Shown: positions 26,101 through 32,787 of the stretch, one piece after another
How positions within the stretch are numbered: position 1 is the stretch's first letter
Layout of the letters: the number at the start of each line of letters is the position of its first letter
Origin: JAUIBE01 sp035267185
GTDB lineage: Bacteria > Pseudomonadota > Gammaproteobacteria > Xanthomonadales > SZUA-36
Direction of reading: 5' to 3'
Length of the DNA stretch: 39,462 nucleotides
Assembly (NCBI GenBank): GCA_035267185.1
Contig: DATFLY010000153.1
Coordinates: forward strand, 1-39,462
Program-made: the position numbers and the translations under genes
The notes under the pieces: model-generated
Seen by the model: only the letters and a program-made list of their open reading frames with translations
What the model was told of the DNA's origin: nothing
Databases searched by the model: none

Positions 26101-27824
26101 GAACCCAGGGCAGGCGTTACCTGCTGGGCAAACTGTGGATCACGGGGGCTGATGATGTCATCAGAAGACAACACCCAGCGCAATGTACTCGAATCAGAAG
26201 CTACATCACCAATGTTATTAACACGCGTACGCAACTCAATCGAGGAGCCCGGCAGAAGACCGGAGCCATTAACAGATGGCCTGTTCAGGGTCAGGTCAGG
26301 CCCCGGAGGACCCTGGCAATCAACGCTCAGATCGAAATCACCGCCACCGTCATTTGGTGCGAAGGTCGTGGCCCAAAGCGTATGCGTGCCGTTTTTGGCA
26401 AAGGTGTACTCGAGACGGGAATTGCTCGAGTTGGTGTCATTATCATTCTGGGCAACGGTGAATCCACTGGGGCCTTGCAGCACAAGATAACCATCAAAGG
26501 ACCATTCGGCGTCGATCCAGACGGTGTCGCCGATATTTCCTGTCAGGATATACGGCTCAGAAAAATGCTCCGGACCACGTGGGCCCTGCAGGCAGGAACC
26601 AGCCCCGAGGGAATCTGAAACTGACTGGCCGCAGGCAAGCGCGCCAGTGGGGCACGGCGCTGTGCCTTCTACGGTAATCGTTCCACCATCACGACAGTTG
26701 TTGGCCGTATTAAATTCCTCGGCCACCGGATCGACGCACACGCCAACGAAATAGGTGCCCTGGTCCGACGGTGCATTTGCCGAGATGTCCTCGCGCCAGA
26801 ATTGTCCGGGCGACAAAGAGGGCACACCCAATGTGCCAATCAATTCGTCTTGATCAGAAATGAATTGGTTGTCAGAAAACACGAACCTGGCTGTACTGGA
26901 CCCGGCCGACTGATCACCTGTATTGGTAATATCAGCATCAATTGTAAATGTCTCGAACGGCGTCAGCTCCCGTTTGCTCGGCAGGACATTCGTCACCGCA
27001 AGGTCAGGCCCCGCACCATCCACAAACACTGATATCGTGGCAATGTCTTCCTCGCCCCCGCCGGAACACACCAGGGTAAAGTCGTACAGACCCGCCGCAT
27101 TAATGGTGATGTCGGTACTGCCACTGGGTAAGCCGATGAACGATCCCAACCAACCACCAGTTCCTTCACTGGTGAAACAGGAATCTGCATTGCTCACGGC
27201 CCACGAAATGGTGGTTGATTCGCCTTCAAGAATGGAGTCGGGAGAAGCAAAAAATTCATCAATGCTCACAACATCCATATCTGCGTCGGATACCAGGACA
27301 TCGGCAGAATCACTCAGTGCCGGGACTTCTTCATTGAAAAACTCGAACGCACCCATTTCGGTACCTTCGGTCATCCCGTCCTGATGTGCGAATATTCCGA
27401 AAACACCGGTCAGGGCATCAAGAGGCGGGCTTGAACTGTTGGAACAGGTGATGAATGTTGTCCCCGAACCAATAGAGGTTTCGCCGTTGTTGAAAAACAA
27501 TTCAAGGTCAAATGAGTCGCCTTCTCCCCAGGTCGCATCCCCTGAACTCAGGGCCTGAAGGGTAAAAAGAATGACCCAGGTTGCGTTGGGAACACCAACA
27601 AAATCGCATTGTTCGCTCAGCTCAGCATTAGGTATAACCCAGTCTTCGGAACTGATGCTGATATCAAACGAAACGAAGTCGCCTTCCGTAATATCGATCT
27701 GAGATGGAAGAATCGAGCCTCCAAACAACGTCACAGGTGTCGCAGCCAAAGCCAGCGACAAAAATAAAGCTGTGAGGATGAAATGTCGCGAAAAGCAGGA
27801 CGTTGGAGAGTTATGGGTTTTCAT
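23127..27824 (-). CDS. Giant secreted protein P4, CARDB/PPC/WYDP modules
   Basis: The 1565-residue product has a signal peptide (FILTALFLSLALA). The N-terminal beta domain (about 35-185, ITEGDFVSFDISISSEDW) resembles the start of P1. After an Ig/PKD-like stretch come alternating CARDB-like domains (about 270, 510, 745, 1010; e.g. ITNTGDQSAGSS, VNNIGDVASDSS) and three PPC-like domains (about 395, 630, 880; GPRG..F.E...L....G..V.IDA.W...DGYLYL). Two WYDP-type modules follow (about 1125-1265 and 1310-1450; NDAWFNP.T.GQGFF.NVFP), then an Fn3-like end (WPDVEGANLYAVQVF). CARDB and PPC domains are typical of secreted adhesins and enzyme-tethering scaffolds; no catalytic domain was found. It is transcribed away from the T6SS sheath operon. 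Confidence 0.82.
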   Translation of the reverse strand: MKTHNSPTSCFSRHFILTALFLSLALAATPVTLFGGSILPSQIDITEGDFVSFDISISSEDWVIPNAELSEQCDFVGVPNATWVILFTLQALSSGDATWGEGDSFDLELFFNNGETSIGSGTTFITCSNSSSPPLDALTGVFGIFAHQDGMTEGTEMGAFEFFNEEVPALSDSADVLVSDADMDVVSIDEFFASPDSILEGESTTISWAVSNADSCFTSEGTGGWLGSFIGLPSGSTDITINAAGLYDFTLVCSGGGEEDIATISVFVDGAGPDLAVTNVLPSKRELTPFETFTIDADITNTGDQSAGSSTARFVFSDNQFISDQDELIGTLGVPSLSPGQFWREDISANAPSDQGTYFVGVCVDPVAEEFNTANNCRDGGTITVEGTAPCPTGALACGQSVSDSLGAGSCLQGPRGPEHFSEPYILTGNIGDTVWIDAEWSFDGYLVLQGPSGFTVAQNDNDTNSSNSRLEYTFAKNGTHTLWATTFAPNDGGGDFDLSVDCQGPPGPDLTLNRPSVNGSGLLPGSSIELRTRVNNIGDVASDSSTLRWVLSSDDIISPRDPQFAQQVTPALGSGNSRSATRNTVAPTTPGTYYIGACVDAVSDESSTSNNCSTAVEIQVANDPSCSFSTLSCGSSASGRLTTSDCTDGPRGAGFFSEEFRINAVAGTSLAIDAQWSSFDGYLYLTGPNGEIVLENDNIPDPSDKFSSYIEVIIPESGEYTVWPTTLARGRTGDFDLDISCGSATAPDIVTVARLLGDPVVSVGDEITIEYEIFNVGDVPSSPTQLAMCQSPNPVISLRDTGVQIEDVELIPPGSSITRQMTVTAPDEPGNFYFGPCVFAVEGESLVDNNCAEPESQSQVQVQGQPQPLMAVGGGALAMVSNGASCSSTTLSCGQQTQGALDSGDCDTGPRGAGFLTDRFNLSLSAGDVVSVDAAWSDLDGYLYLTRPNGTVVAESDNFEGPDGSRLEFEVQSSGNYRIWPTTFAKGSEGGYQLSVDCNDPIAPDFVMDTPDLSTNSPRPGQNLTVSTVTRNVGGGPSDDTKVRYILSQTPQLTDDAIELGNSDVDGLPAGGNASASKSVRMPSTAGNYYIGVCTDFDEQELEIDNNCAMSDQFTVEAIMDPIEINVGLNDAWFNPATTGQGFFINVFPNSNQLFLAWFTYDTVRPPGNVNADLGDPGHRWRTAFGTFDQGIAELDIELTRGGVFDNVPPIPSQSMDGTIEIAFSDCNNGSLSYTIPSIGRSGVIPIQRIALDNSQECEDLINAVPARADSSLTKAGNNSQVLAGGLPPEQVLNENLPTSLGINPALNDAWFNPDTSGQGFFVNVFPDSSQLFLAWFTYDTSRPPNGTPANLAEPGHRWMTAFGDFSGDVAELDIEITSGGVFDSGSPMPTQVTDGSMTLTFENCNDGMVEYNIPSIGRAGSIPIQRIGLDSVPICEVAKSGGQSDTEAFLPPNSTELANLCDQAGGTNWEFDWPDVEGANLYAVQVFSPDNPLGPNNERPDRGFEELTQESFLRKPIVDQIENSRRLGWQWRFKPLLGVHKLAREWSEVFTFDVRPEADPCLD

Positions 27825-27932
27825 GGAGCACGATTCTCAGTCTTGGGTTATCGAAATTGCGTTCAGATCTCTGTTTGTACGAACTGGTCTAGTGTGTACC
27901 AAGTAACCAGCCAATACAAAATCACTTTACCT

Positions 27933-27946
27933 TACCTTCAAAGGTA
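27933..27946. promoter_or_regulatory. Inverted repeat TACCTT-CA-AAGGTA
   Basis: Perfect 6-bp arms with a 2-base centre, about 110 bp upstream of the P4 start and about 85 bp upstream of the CRP-type site. It could be an operator for either divergent gene. No regulator can be assigned. Confidence 0.35.
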
Positions 27947-27979
27947 GTCGAAATGCCGGATGTTTTCATTGATCCGGGT

Positions 27980-27999
27980 TCAGAAACCGAACTTTCTGA
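27980..27999. promoter_or_regulatory. Inverted repeat TCAGAAA-N6-TTTCTGA
   Basis: Perfect 7-bp arms around a 6-base centre, 32 bp upstream of the CRP-type palindrome. The same overall length as a dimer-bound operator makes a second regulator binding here possible. Confidence 0.4.
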
Positions 28000-28030
28000 G
28001 ACCACGGTGACAGCCAGACAGGTTAATCGC

Positions 28031-28046
28031 TGTGAATCAAATCACA
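28031..28046 (+). promoter_or_regulatory. Perfect CRP-type site before the sheath operon
   Basis: TGTGA-ATCAAA-TCACA is a perfect match to the CRP consensus halves. The -10 candidate TCAAAT (28068-28073) with upstream TG-C gives a start near 28080, placing the site centre at -41.5 as in class II CRP promoters. The predicted leader to ATG 28201 is about 120 bases. Confidence 0.75.
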
Positions 28047-28182
28047 TCTTGTACGGCTCCGGTATGCTCAAATAGCCGTGTTACCAGCAGGCCAGTCCTG
28101 GTCGCCAACCTGATTTCGGCGTTCAGGGTCGTATCCCTGCTAACATAATTCAGAGCCGGTGAATGAACAGCCGGAGTGAGTT

Positions 28183-28214
28183 CAATGGAGTTTGAATCCA
28201 ATGGAATTTGAATT
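28183..28214 (+). repeat. 16-bp tandem duplication at the start codon
   Basis: CAATGGAGTTTGAATC (28183-28198) is followed directly by CAATGGAATTTGAATT (28199-28214), 14 of 16 identical. The first copy has an ATG at 28185 with GGAG 8 bases upstream, but its frame stops at 28209-28211 after eight codons. The second copy contains the start used by the long frame. Confidence 0.8.
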
Positions 28215-29685
28215 TGGCATCCGCAAACCGGAGTCAGGGCGCCGGATCGAACACAAGCCTTTCAGGATTTTGCTGCTGGGCAATTTCAGCGGCGCCAGTG
28301 ACGGTGGCTCGGTTGCAGAAAGAAAAATTTATCCTGCAGATACCGACCACTGTGATGCACTCTGGCAACTTTTGGAGCCGGGCATCGATTTAGGATCGCC
28401 AGGGATCAGATTCGAGCCCCGCGACATCGACGATTTTCACCCCGACAGTTTATTTGATTCACTACCGGTGTTTGCGCAGTTGCGCCGCACCCGAAAAGCA
28501 TTGCTCGATCCGGCTACAGCGCAGGAGACACTGGACAGGTTATTGGGTTCGACACCGACTGAATCGGAAGCACCCGCCGATCAGCCGGAAGCACCCGGAT
28601 CCGAATCCTCAGGCGAAGATGCGAACGACATGTTCCAACGTTTAATGGGCAAACCCCTTCAGTCCCCTGGCAAAGCACAGCCCGTGCAGCATGAGGCGAA
28701 CCTGGATGAGTTTATCCACGACCTTGTTGCCCCGCATATCGTTAAATCGCCCGACCCGCGCGTTGATACTGCCATTGACTCTGTCGACCTGGCCATATCC
28801 GAACTGATGCGCAACATTCTGCACCAGCCTGAGTTTCAGGCTTTGGAAGCGAGCTGGCGCTCTCTTTATGGCATGTTTGAACACATTGAAGTTGATGAGG
28901 ATCTTCAGATCTTCGTTTGCGACATCAGTCACTCGGATTTGCTGGCCGGCCTGCCGGAAGCTGGTACAGGTCTGGATCAGAGTGCGCTGTTCGAACTGCT
29001 GGTGAAACGTAACGTGGCAGTAGATGACCCCACGTGGACGCTTATCGTGGGTGACTACACATTCGCCAACGACCCTGAGGACATTGCAATCCTGACCGCC
29101 CTGGGTGCAGCCGCTGCAGTCAATGGCGGAGTTTTTCTTGGCGGCGCATGCTCCGGGATGCTGGGCTGTGCCGATGCGCAGTCCCTGATCGAACCGCGAA
29201 ACTGGACCCGTCCAGAGGCAGGATCCTTGTGGCAATCTTTACGCCAAAGCGATTTTGCCGAACATATCGGGCTGGCAATGCCGAGGCTACTGGCCCGCCT
29301 CCCGTATGGCGAGGCGACAGATCCGACCGACCGGTTTGATTTTGAGGAACTGCCCAGGCCCAAACATGACGAACTGCTATGGGCCAATCCGGCATTTTCA
29401 GTGGCACGCCTGCTGGCAGAAGGCTTTAAACACAATGGCTGGAATATGTCGCCCGGAAACCATGTCGATCTTGGCCCATTGCCTGCTTACACTTTTGAGC
29501 ACGATGGTGAAACCCGCTTGCACCCCTGCGCAGAAGTGCTGATGCCAGAATCCACCATGGTTGAGCTTCTTGAACAGGGATTCATGCCCGTTGTCAGCTA
29601 CCGGGACCAGAATACCGCTGTGATCGGACGATTCCAGTCAATCGCCTCGCCGGTTAGAGCTTTGAAAGGGCCATGGGAAACATAG
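28201..29685 (+). CDS. T6SS contractile sheath protein, TssB-TssC-like fusion
   Basis: Structural subunit of the contractile sheath that fires the type VI needle. The product is 494 residues from ATG 28201 (an in-frame TTG lies at 28192). Residues about 1-100 resemble TssB/VipA (KPFRILLLGNFSG). A variable acidic linker (about 115-150) leads to a TssC/VipB-like region (about 155-494) with LQALEASWRSLYGMFEH-type helices, then TLIVGDYTFANDPEDIAILTALGAAAAVNGGVFLGGA and a C-terminal P-x-A-Y-T-F segment. Normally TssB and TssC are two proteins, so a single chain carrying both halves is notable, although such architectures exist. It is the first gene of a four-gene plus-strand unit under a perfect CRP-type site. 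Confidence is high for T6SS sheath and moderate for the full fusion. Confidence 0.85.
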   Translation: MEFEFGIRKPESGRRIEHKPFRILLLGNFSGASDGGSVAERKIYPADTDHCDALWQLLEPGIDLGSPGIRFEPRDIDDFHPDSLFDSLPVFAQLRRTRKALLDPATAQETLDRLLGSTPTESEAPADQPEAPGSESSGEDANDMFQRLMGKPLQSPGKAQPVQHEANLDEFIHDLVAPHIVKSPDPRVDTAIDSVDLAISELMRNILHQPEFQALEASWRSLYGMFEHIEVDEDLQIFVCDISHSDLLAGLPEAGTGLDQSALFELLVKRNVAVDDPTWTLIVGDYTFANDPEDIAILTALGAAAAVNGGVFLGGACSGMLGCADAQSLIEPRNWTRPEAGSLWQSLRQSDFAEHIGLAMPRLLARLPYGEATDPTDRFDFEELPRPKHDELLWANPAFSVARLLAEGFKHNGWNMSPGNHVDLGPLPAYTFEHDGETRLHPCAEVLMPESTMVELLEQGFMPVVSYRDQNTAVIGRFQSIASPVRALKGPWET

Positions 29686-30110
29686 ATTGGCCAAATATAA
29701 AGATTGCCATCTGGAGTGAGGGCTTGCTCACCGATGAACTTATCAGGAAGTTGCAAATGCGTTACCCGGGAATCACCATTTTTGTCCATAAACAGGTAAT
29801 GGAAGGTGTGAACAGGATACCGAGCATCTACGCACACCCGGACGTTGCCGACTATGATATTGGCTTCAGCAGGCAGGGAGAAACTGAACGTATCTTCGTT
29901 CGCTGCGTCAATCGACACCGGCTGTTCGACTATCGCGTTGATACCATGAGCGATGATGCATGGCGGCGGGAATTGTTCCTTCGTTTCGTGGTGGACTCAC
30001 TGCCCGGTCTGTTCGGGCCGGCTACTTACGCCGACAATGCGGCTGGCACCGATGTGCAGGAAACTGACCCAGAGGATTTCGAGAGCGGAGACGATGAGCA
30101 GCAAGACTGA
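29673..30110 (+). CDS. T6SS-linked hypothetical protein
   Basis: The 145-residue cytoplasmic-looking product starts 13 bases inside the end of the sheath gene and overlaps the next gene by 17 bases, so all three are translationally coupled. The sequence opens with IAIWSEGLLTDELIRKL and YPGITIFVHKQVMEG, a probable alpha/beta fold, then a basic middle (RLFDYRVD..WRRELFLRF) and a strongly acidic tail (ETDPEDFESGDDEQQD). I do not recognise the family. Its position suggests a small sheath- or baseplate-associated protein. Confidence 0.75.
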   Translation: MGNIDWPNIKIAIWSEGLLTDELIRKLQMRYPGITIFVHKQVMEGVNRIPSIYAHPDVADYDIGFSRQGETERIFVRCVNRHRLFDYRVDTMSDDAWRRELFLRFVVDSLPGLFGPATYADNAAGTDVQETDPEDFESGDDEQQD

Positions 30111-30882
30111 AGAAGGTAACCTGGTAACAGCCAACGCCCGAATCGCAGTCGGGTCACAAAGGATCGATCTCAAGCTGGTGGTTCCAGCAGACGAAGTCCC
30201 GCCGGAAGCCCTGGTGGAGACATTGCAGCAATTCACAAACATCATCATCGATGGTGTCGAGAGCCGGGCGCAGGAGAACGGCCTGAAAATCGCCTGCAAG
30301 AAAGGCTGCGGCGCATGTTGCCGACAACTGGTCCCGATTTCCAGGCCGGAAGCCCGATTGCTCGCCCAACTGGTCGAGGACATGCCCGAGCCCAGGCGCT
30401 CGCAAGTCAGGACACGCTTTGAGGATGCGGTCAGGCGCCTGGCAGAATCAGGGCTGGGCTCGGATGCGATCAACTTCCACCTGGTTCCCAACGAGGATCG
30501 AATGGAGTTAGGCAAATCCTATTTTGACCTGGGTATTGCCTGTCCTTTCCTGGAGGACGAATCCTGCTCGATTCACCAGCAACGACCCCTGGTTTGTCGT
30601 GAATACCTGGTAGTTTCCTCACCAAAACATTGCGCAACGCTTGACGGCGACAACATAAAGCGCCTGAAAATTCCGGCGTCGGTATCCTCGGCTTTCAGCA
30701 GGATGGAAGGAACACACCAGCAAGGTGACAACCCTTATGTTCCACTGATCCTTGCCCTGGCCTGGGTCGAAGCAAAAGGATCAGAGTTCCAGCTGAAACC
30801 AGGTACCGAATGGGTTCAACAGTTTTTCGAGGATGTTTCAGGTAAACCGTTGCCGGACGAAGGCGACACCATGTTGCCCTGA
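30094..30882 (+). CDS. YkgJ-like cysteine-cluster protein in T6SS operon
   Basis: The product is 262 residues from ATG 30094; an upstream in-frame start (29953) would run through the preceding gene and is rejected. The central cluster CKKGCGACC (Cys68, 72, 75, 76), with later CPFL (Cys150), SCSIHQQRP (Cys158) and VCREY (Cys168), is the YkgJ/UPF0153 pattern, thought to bind zinc or an iron-sulfur cluster. Extra residues at both ends distinguish it from the small housekeeping form. Role in secretion unknown. In a T6SS unit it could modify or mature a component, or respond to metal or redox state. It overlaps the preceding gene by 17 bases. Confidence 0.85.
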   Translation: MSSKTEEGNLVTANARIAVGSQRIDLKLVVPADEVPPEALVETLQQFTNIIIDGVESRAQENGLKIACKKGCGACCRQLVPISRPEARLLAQLVEDMPEPRRSQVRTRFEDAVRRLAESGLGSDAINFHLVPNEDRMELGKSYFDLGIACPFLEDESCSIHQQRPLVCREYLVVSSPKHCATLDGDNIKRLKIPASVSSAFSRMEGTHQQGDNPYVPLILALAWVEAKGSEFQLKPGTEWVQQFFEDVSGKPLPDEGDTMLP

Positions 30883-30929
30883 GCCGGCATCCAGGATGAC
30901 AAACAACAGATGACCCGCAGGAATTGACG

Positions 30930-31982
30930 ATGGAAAAATGTGGAGAAGGCGTATTTGACGCGGCAACAGACGTGATTGCTCTCGGATTTGAGCTGGGCGA
31001 AGGAACGGCAAAAAAAATGCCGGAACTGGCCGCGCGGCTGTTTCAGGATGATGCCTTCAGGAAAACGATCCACAAGGCCCTGCTCGCGGAGGGCAAGCGC
31101 CTTTCCAAACAACTGAGCGAGGGAAAGTCGGTCTCCAACAAGGATGGCTTGAAAGTGCTCGAGTCTGTTGGCAAGTCCGCCAGTAAATCATCCGAAAAAT
31201 GGGCCGAGGAACAAATCAAGAAAAGTTCTGACTACAAGGCGCTGCAAAAAGGCATCAAAACCCTGGAGTGCCGGTTCAAGGAAACTCCGGTTGGTGTTTT
31301 TGTCGATGAGAACAAGGGTCTTCTCATCATCCTGGCTTCTGGCCTGGCCCTGGGTGGTGCGGTCGCCATGTATACAACCCGTTCCGGCGACTGGGTGGCA
31401 TCAAAACTTGCACCACTTGCATCAAAGCAATTGCGGTTCAAGATGCTCGGAAACCTCGAACTGGGTTCAAAAAGCCTGGTTTTCAAACCTTCCGAGCGCC
31501 AGGTTGAGTTGACCACATTCATCACCGCCAAATGGAGCGCTGTCAAAACCACGCTCGACCTGCAGGTGGGTTTCAAGGAGGACGAATTTGCCAAGACCAA
31601 AGCCACCGGCGAGGTGGTGATCGACGTTGCCAAGGGCACCAGCCTGATTGGAAAGGCAGGCATTGGACACATACAGCCAGCCAATCCGGGTGAGCAACCC
31701 CTGGTCTACGACTTGTCGGTGGGTGCGAAATTCAGCGGCAAATCAGACAGGTCAAACTTAAGTCTCCAGGTGAAAGGTTATATCACCCAGGTGCCAACCA
31801 AGCAGACTGTTGGGGTTGCAGGTGAACTGACTTATGGCCTCACTGGGGGCAGAGGTGGCACGCCCGGGCTAAACCTCAAAGGACAGGTCAAAGGCGGAAG
31901 AACTCGGCAGTTTATGCCTGCAGGTGCAGACAAAATTGAAAATAGCTTTGAAGCTAACCTCGGGGTAGAACTGCTTTTCTGA
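30930..31982 (+). CDS. T6SS-linked helix / membrane / beta protein
   Basis: The product is 350 residues. ATG 30930 is chosen for AGGAA at 30919-30923, 6 bases upstream; an in-frame TTG lies at 30924. Residues 1-125 are alpha-helical and lysine-rich. Residues about 130-148 (GLLIILASGLALGGAVAMY) form one strong hydrophobic helix. The rest alternates polar and nonpolar residues in beta-strand style (TTLDLQVGF, GEVVIDVAKG, SLQVKGYITQV, GVAGELTYGL) and ends in ELLF, a terminal aromatic like an outer membrane barrel. There is no signal peptide, so a normal barrel route is unlikely. Not recognised. It could be a T6SS cargo with a translocating segment or a membrane accessory protein. Last gene of the sheath unit. 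Confidence 0.75.
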   Translation: MEKCGEGVFDAATDVIALGFELGEGTAKKMPELAARLFQDDAFRKTIHKALLAEGKRLSKQLSEGKSVSNKDGLKVLESVGKSASKSSEKWAEEQIKKSSDYKALQKGIKTLECRFKETPVGVFVDENKGLLIILASGLALGGAVAMYTTRSGDWVASKLAPLASKQLRFKMLGNLELGSKSLVFKPSERQVELTTFITAKWSAVKTTLDLQVGFKEDEFAKTKATGEVVIDVAKGTSLIGKAGIGHIQPANPGEQPLVYDLSVGAKFSGKSDRSNLSLQVKGYITQVPTKQTVGVAGELTYGLTGGRGGTPGLNLKGQVKGGRTRQFMPAGADKIENSFEANLGVELLF

Positions 31983-32061
31983 AGGGGTCGTTAACGTGAG
32001 TAATCAATTGGATCCGACTCCATTTGGAGCCCGCTGACCTCACAGCTCAAAGCACGAGCCA

Positions 32062-32787
32062 TCAATCGCCATCAGGGCCCGATTGCGTTTGCTGACCCGG
32101 CCGGAGAATTTCAACGTCAACGCTCAGTGCATTCGGCGTTGAGGCAGCGATTGCCTGTTGCGAAATTCCTGTGTGGTAATCAAAGTAGTAGAGATCCACT
32201 TCGTTCCATTTGACCCAGCCGTCGTCAGGCATATCGCTGACGGTACACCAGCCCAGCCTGAACTGCAGCTTCGACACGTTGATGAGGGCAGGCTCGTCAT
32301 TGCTGTGGACTATGTAGTGATATGGGTCTTCTTCCTTTACCGGCAAGGCAACGGCGAACTGACCACTGGCGGTATGTCCCGCTTCGATCCAGCGGCCATA
32401 CGGCACTTCGGGTTCCGAGTGCGCCAGGCCCTGTGGCAGCGGCCATACCTGCCTGGCAATGACGATCACATCGTTTTCCACACTGGCGTAGTACCAATCG
32501 GGATTCATCGACCGGGTTGCCATGTCATACAACGTGTCAAAGACAAATATGTCCTGTCCGGAACCGTTCACCATCGAGTAACTTAATTGGAGTTTGCCGT
32601 CCTCCACGGCCGTATTGACGGTCAATTGCATGTCGGTTTCGGTCACCATGGCTGTTCTCGTTTCATCGTAGCTTTTTTCAATGGTCTGTATTTTTCCCGG
32701 CCCGCCGACGGCATAGCTGGTCACCACCATCAGGAACACACTCATCAGACATCGCGCCGGGACTCCGCAGATATCAATAGAAGTCAC
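32062..32787 (-). CDS. Exported protein, candidate immunity to the PAAR effector
   Basis: The product is 241 residues from GTG 32787, which overlaps the end of the metallopeptidase effector gene by 14 bases; an in-frame ATG at 32745 would give 227 residues. A hydrophobic stretch (LMSVFLMVVTSYAVG) near the N-terminus suggests a signal peptide, so the mature protein is probably periplasmic. The body is beta-rich (MQLTVNTAVEDGKLQLSYSMVNGSGQDIFVFD...), with no motif I recognise. Overlap with, and position directly after, an effector gene are the usual hallmarks of an immunity gene. That assignment is inference, and if right the effector would act in the periplasm. Confidence 0.7.
   Translation of the reverse strand: MTSIDICGVPARCLMSVFLMVVTSYAVGGPGKIQTIEKSYDETRTAMVTETDMQLTVNTAVEDGKLQLSYSMVNGSGQDIFVFDTLYDMATRSMNPDWYYASVENDVIVIARQVWPLPQGLAHSEPEVPYGRWIEAGHTASGQFAVALPVKEEDPYHYIVHSNDEPALINVSKLQFRLGWCTVSDMPDDGWVKWNEVDLYYFDYHTGISQQAIAASTPNALSVDVEILRPGQQTQSGPDGD

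Larger units (their letters stand above)
27825..28200. other. Divergent intergenic region before the T6SS operon
   Basis: 376 bp without a gene, between P4 (minus) and the sheath operon (plus). Contents seen: inverted repeat 27933-27946, stem-loop 27980-27999, perfect CRP-type palindrome 28031-28046 with a -10 at 28068-28073, a predicted 120-base leader, and a duplicated start-codon block at 28183-28214. Confidence 0.6.

Noticed and set aside
29953..30093. N-terminal extension of the cysteine-cluster protein
   Set aside because: It overlaps the preceding gene almost completely and reads as random sequence; ATG 30094 has purine-rich upstream sequence and begins the conserved part.
31983..32061. 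Terminator between convergent genes
   Set aside because: Only a 4-bp hairpin (CTCC-ATTT-GGAG) with no T-run; not convincing.
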